64,000 bases of DNA from Agromyces sp. CF514 (GTDB taxonomy: Bacteria > Actinomycetota > Actinomycetes > Actinomycetales > Microbacteriaceae), in the NCBI RefSeq assembly GCF_900113185.1, contig NZ_FOZD01000001.1, positions 1,736,001 to 1,800,000 on the forward strand, given 5' to 3'. Shown in pieces: positions 61,204 to 64,000 of this stretch; positions within the stretch are counted from its first letter, which is position 1; each line of letters begins with the position of its first letter. Below the pieces are notes generated by a model that did not search any database, had not been told where the DNA came from, and was given only the letters and a program-made list of their open reading frames with translations. Both the position numbers and the translations under genes were made by a program.

Positions 61204-64000
61204 GTGATTCTGCAGGGCTTGAACACGGCGCTTTCGCGCGCCTCCACGATCGACCGCGCCCTGGGCGAAGCTCTACGGAGCGCCGACTTCTCGGCGCCCG
61301 ACGGCATCGACGCGCCGCTGCTGGCCGGCCTGCTGCAGCGCCGCACCGAGGCCGGGCTCGCGCCGGCGCTGCTCGTCATCACCGCGACGAGCCGCGAGGG
61401 CGAGCAGGTGCGCACCGCGATCGCGCCGTACCTCGACGGCGCAGAGGTGCTCGAGTTCCCCGCATGGGAGACCCTGCCGCACGAGCGCCTGAGTCCCTCC
61501 GCCGAGACCGTCGGTCGCAGGCTGCACGCCCTCCGACGCATGCACGACTGGCAGCAGGCCGGCTCGCGGCATCCGCTCGTGATCGTCGCCTCGGTGCGCG
61601 CTGCGCTGCAACCGCTCGCCGACAACCTCACCGAGCACGCGCCCATCGAGCTCGTGCCGGGCGGTCGGGGCTACGACCTGCCCGAGATCTCCCGCACGCT
61701 CGTCGACCTCGCCTACGCGCGCGTCGACATGGTGTCGCGGCGCGGCGAGTTCGCGCTCCGCGGCGGCATCCTCGACGTGTTCCCGCCGACCGCCGACCAC
61801 CCGGTGCGCGTCGAGTTCTTCGGCGACGAGGTCGAAGAGCTGCGGGCGTTCTCGGTCGCCGACCAGCGCTCGCTGCCCGACGTCGTCGAGCGCGTCGAGC
61901 TCGCGCCGAGCCGTGAGCTGCTGCTCACGCCGTCGGTGCGTCAGCGCGCCCGCGAGATGGTGCACGAGTTCCCGAGCATGGCCGGCCTGCTCGAGAAGAT
62001 CGCCGAGGGCATCCCCGTCGAGGGCATGGAGTCGCTGGCGCCCGCGCTGCTCGAACGCCTCGTGCCGTTCGCGCACTACCTGCCGGTCGGCGCGGCCGTC
62101 GCCGTGCTGCACCCCGAGCGCGTCTCGGGGCGTGCGGTCAGCCTCGCCGAGACCAACCGCGAGTTCCTCGGCGCGGCCTGGAGCGCGGCCACGGCCGGCG
62201 CCGACGCGCCGATCGACCTCGCCTCGGGCGACTTCCTCACGGTGCGCGAGTTCCGTGAGGCCGTGCTGTTCAGCGCGCCGGGCGAACCCGACCCGAAGCG
62301 CGTGTGGTGGACCTTCACGAACTTCGACATGGGCGACGCCGCGGCCGTCGTCGCGGCGTCGGCCGGCGGTGAGGCGGCCGAGTCCGCGTCCCGCCTCGCC
62401 TCCGAGTACGTGCGCGTCGCGGCCGATGCGATGCCGAGCTTCGCGGGCAACGTCGCGGGCGCGGTCGAGCACGTCGGGCAGCGACTGCGCGACGGCTGGA
62501 GCCTCGTCGTGGCGTCCGAGGGTCAGGGGCTCGTCGAACGCGCCCGCGACGTGCTCTCCGAGGCAGGGTTCGCGGCCCGCACCGTCGAGGCCGTGCCCGA
62601 CGAGCTCGAGCCGGGTGTCGCCTACCTCGTCCGCGCGGGCGCCGCACGCGGCTTCGAGGTGCCCGAGGTCAAGCTGGGTCTCCTCTCCGAGGCGGAGTTC
62701 TACGGGCGCGCTGCGGGCTACGAGGCGCGCCGCAGCGCCAAGCTCGCGCCGCGGCGTCGCAATGTCGTCGACCCGCTGCAGCTCAAGGCCGGCGACTTCG
62801 TCGTGCACCAGACCCACGGCATCGGCCGGTTCGTCGAGATGGTGCAGCGCGAGGTCGCGACCGGCAGCCGCCCCACCGGCCCGAGCCGCAGGGCGGGCAT
62901 CGCCCAGCAGCCCAAGGCCGTGCGCGAGTACCTCGTGCTCGAGTACGCGGCCTCCAAGCGCGGCCAGGCGGGCGACCGGCTGTTCGTGCCGACCGACCAG
63001 CTCGACCTGCTCTCGCGCTACGTCGGCGGCGAGGCCCCCTCGCTCTCCAAGATGGGCGGCAGCGACTGGTCGCAGGCCAAGGGCAGGGCTCGCAAGGCCG
63101 TGCGCGACATCGCCGTCGAGCTCGTGAAGCTCTACTCGGCGCGCATGGCGGCGAAGGGCCACGCGTTCGGCCCCGACACCCCGTGGCAGCACGAGCTCGA
63201 AGAGGCGTTCCCGTTCACCGAGACGCCCGACCAGGTGCAGACCATCGACGAGATCAAGGCCGACATGGAGCGGCCGATCCCGATGGACCGCCTGCTCGCG
63301 GGCGATGTCGGCTTCGGCAAGACCGAGGTGGCGGTGCGTGCGGCCTTCAAGGCCATCCAAGACGGCAAGCAGGTCGCCATGCTCGTGCCGACCACGCTGC
63401 TCGTGAAGCAGCACCTCGAGACCTTCACCGAGCGCTTCGCCGGGTTCCCCGTGCACGTGCGCGCCCTCAGCCGCTTCCAGACCGACAAGGAGGCGCGCGA
63501 GACCATCGCCGGCCTCGGCGACGGCACGGTCGACATGGTGATCGGCACGCACCGCATCCTCACCGAGAAGGTGGTGTTCAAAGACGTCGGCCTCGTCATC
63601 ATCGATGAAGAGCAGCGGTTCGGCGTCGAGCACAAGGACGCGCTGAAGAAGCTCAAGACCAACGTCGACATCCTCGCGATGAGCGCCACGCCGATTCCTC
63701 GTTCGCTCGAGATGGCGGTCACCGGCATCCGCGAGATGTCCACCCTCGCGACCCCGCCCGAAGACCGGCATCCGATCCTCACGTTCGTCGGCCCCTACTC
63801 CGAGCAGCAGGTCGCGGCCGCCATCCGGCGCGAGATGCTGCGCGAGGGGCAGGTCTTCTTCGTGCACAACCGCGTCTCGTCGATCAACCGGGTCGCGGCG
63901 CAGCTGTCCGAGCTCGTACCCGAGGCGCGCATCGCGGTCGCGCACGGCCAGCTCAACGAGCACGTGCTCGAGCAGATCGTCAACGACTTCTGGGAGCGCA
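61204..64000 (+). CDS. mfd: Transcription-repair coupling factor (3' end cut)
   Basis: 932 codons are visible and the frame is still open at the right edge; the full protein would be about 1,200 residues. The N-terminal UvrB-like damage-recognition module has EFPAWETLPHERLSPS and RRGEFALRGGILDVFPP. The RNA-polymerase-interacting domain follows near 62800 with GDFVVHQTHGIGRFVEM. The helicase motor starts with Walker A GDVGFGKTEVAVRAAF (about 63301-63348), then VPTTLLVKQH, IGTHRIL, IIDEEQRFGVEHKDALK and MSATPIPRSLEMAVTGIREMS. Mfd removes stalled RNA polymerase and recruits UvrA. Start GTG 61204 is six bases after TAGACT. Confidence 0.95.
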   Translation, partial: MILQGLNTALSRASTIDRALGEALRSADFSAPDGIDAPLLAGLLQRRTEAGLAPALLVITATSREGEQVRTAIAPYLDGAEVLEFPAWETLPHERLSPSAETVGRRLHALRRMHDWQQAGSRHPLVIVASVRAALQPLADNLTEHAPIELVPGGRGYDLPEISRTLVDLAYARVDMVSRRGEFALRGGILDVFPPTADHPVRVEFFGDEVEELRAFSVADQRSLPDVVERVELAPSRELLLTPSVRQRAREMVHEFPSMAGLLEKIAEGIPVEGMESLAPALLERLVPFAHYLPVGAAVAVLHPERVSGRAVSLAETNREFLGAAWSAATAGADAPIDLASGDFLTVREFREAVLFSAPGEPDPKRVWWTFTNFDMGDAAAVVAASAGGEAAESASRLASEYVRVAADAMPSFAGNVAGAVEHVGQRLRDGWSLVVASEGQGLVERARDVLSEAGFAARTVEAVPDELEPGVAYLVRAGAARGFEVPEVKLGLLSEAEFYGRAAGYEARRSAKLAPRRRNVVDPLQLKAGDFVVHQTHGIGRFVEMVQREVATGSRPTGPSRRAGIAQQPKAVREYLVLEYAASKRGQAGDRLFVPTDQLDLLSRYVGGEAPSLSKMGGSDWSQAKGRARKAVRDIAVELVKLYSARMAAKGHAFGPDTPWQHELEEAFPFTETPDQVQTIDEIKADMERPIPMDRLLAGDVGFGKTEVAVRAAFKAIQDGKQVAMLVPTTLLVKQHLETFTERFAGFPVHVRALSRFQTDKEARETIAGLGDGTVDMVIGTHRILTEKVVFKDVGLVIIDEEQRFGVEHKDALKKLKTNVDILAMSATPIPRSLEMAVTGIREMSTLATPPEDRHPILTFVGPYSEQQVAAAIRREMLREGQVFFVHNRVSSINRVAAQLSELVPEARIAVAHGQLNEHVLEQIVNDFWER

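Overview
The window is about 72% GC by eye. It has dense operons with ATGA/GTGA overlaps, GTG starts, SARP/BTAD and AztD-type genes, and the metG-tatD-rsmA-ispE and glmU-prs-rplY-pth-mfd order typical of Actinobacteria. Together with the constant use of CGGATGC/GCATCCG this suggests a Microbacteriaceae-like actinobacterium (Agromyces-like). That placement is inferred from gene style, not from a marker comparison.

Layout. 1-9.2 kb: a Drr-type ABC exporter (left end cut), a large BTAD/NB-ARC regulator facing it, a DUF3060-like lipoprotein, an alpha/beta hydrolase, and an overlapping four-gene operon of a small HTH protein, a stand-alone Clp N-domain protein and an ABC exporter. 9.2-18.9 kb: metY with a CoA-binding protein, an unrecognised 321-residue protein, a guanidine exporter under a guanidine-III riboswitch, a YeiH-type exporter, and an ArsR/SRPBCC/MBL operon divergent from a membrane protein/XRE pair. 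18.9-29.2 kb: housekeeping core with pmt, rsmI, metG, tatD, rsmA, ispE and an ABC-F ATPase. 29.2-42.4 kb: an accessory block with a lower-GC membrane-anchored Nudix protein inserted at the 3' end of the ABC-F gene, metQNI, a 2,230-residue surface protein, a Zur-controlled aztD and a MarR gene. 42.4-45.0 kb: tRNA-Gln, glmU and prs. 45.0-58.7 kb: a second accessory block with an acyl-CoA ligase, an erythromycin-esterase-like protein, DUF202 proteins, gnd and an L-idonate/gluconate catabolic cluster. 58.7-64 kb: rplY, pth, rnhA and mfd (right end cut).

How the genes fit together. IdnD oxidises L-idonate to 5-ketogluconate and IdnO reduces that to D-gluconate. After phosphorylation by a kinase not present here, Gnd oxidises 6-phosphogluconate. 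An IclR regulator, an MHS transporter, a D-2-hydroxyacid dehydrogenase and a HIBADH-family reductase complete the locus, and palindromes sit in both of its promoter regions.

The most interesting observations are five. A strongly over-represented CGGATGC motif is written into coding regions with otherwise rare codons and is paired inverted in terminators, much like DNA uptake sequences. A Nudix gene has been inserted with duplication of the end of its host gene. glmU starts one base after a tRNA. A divergent control region carries three related palindromes. A Zur box lies inside the aztD promoter.
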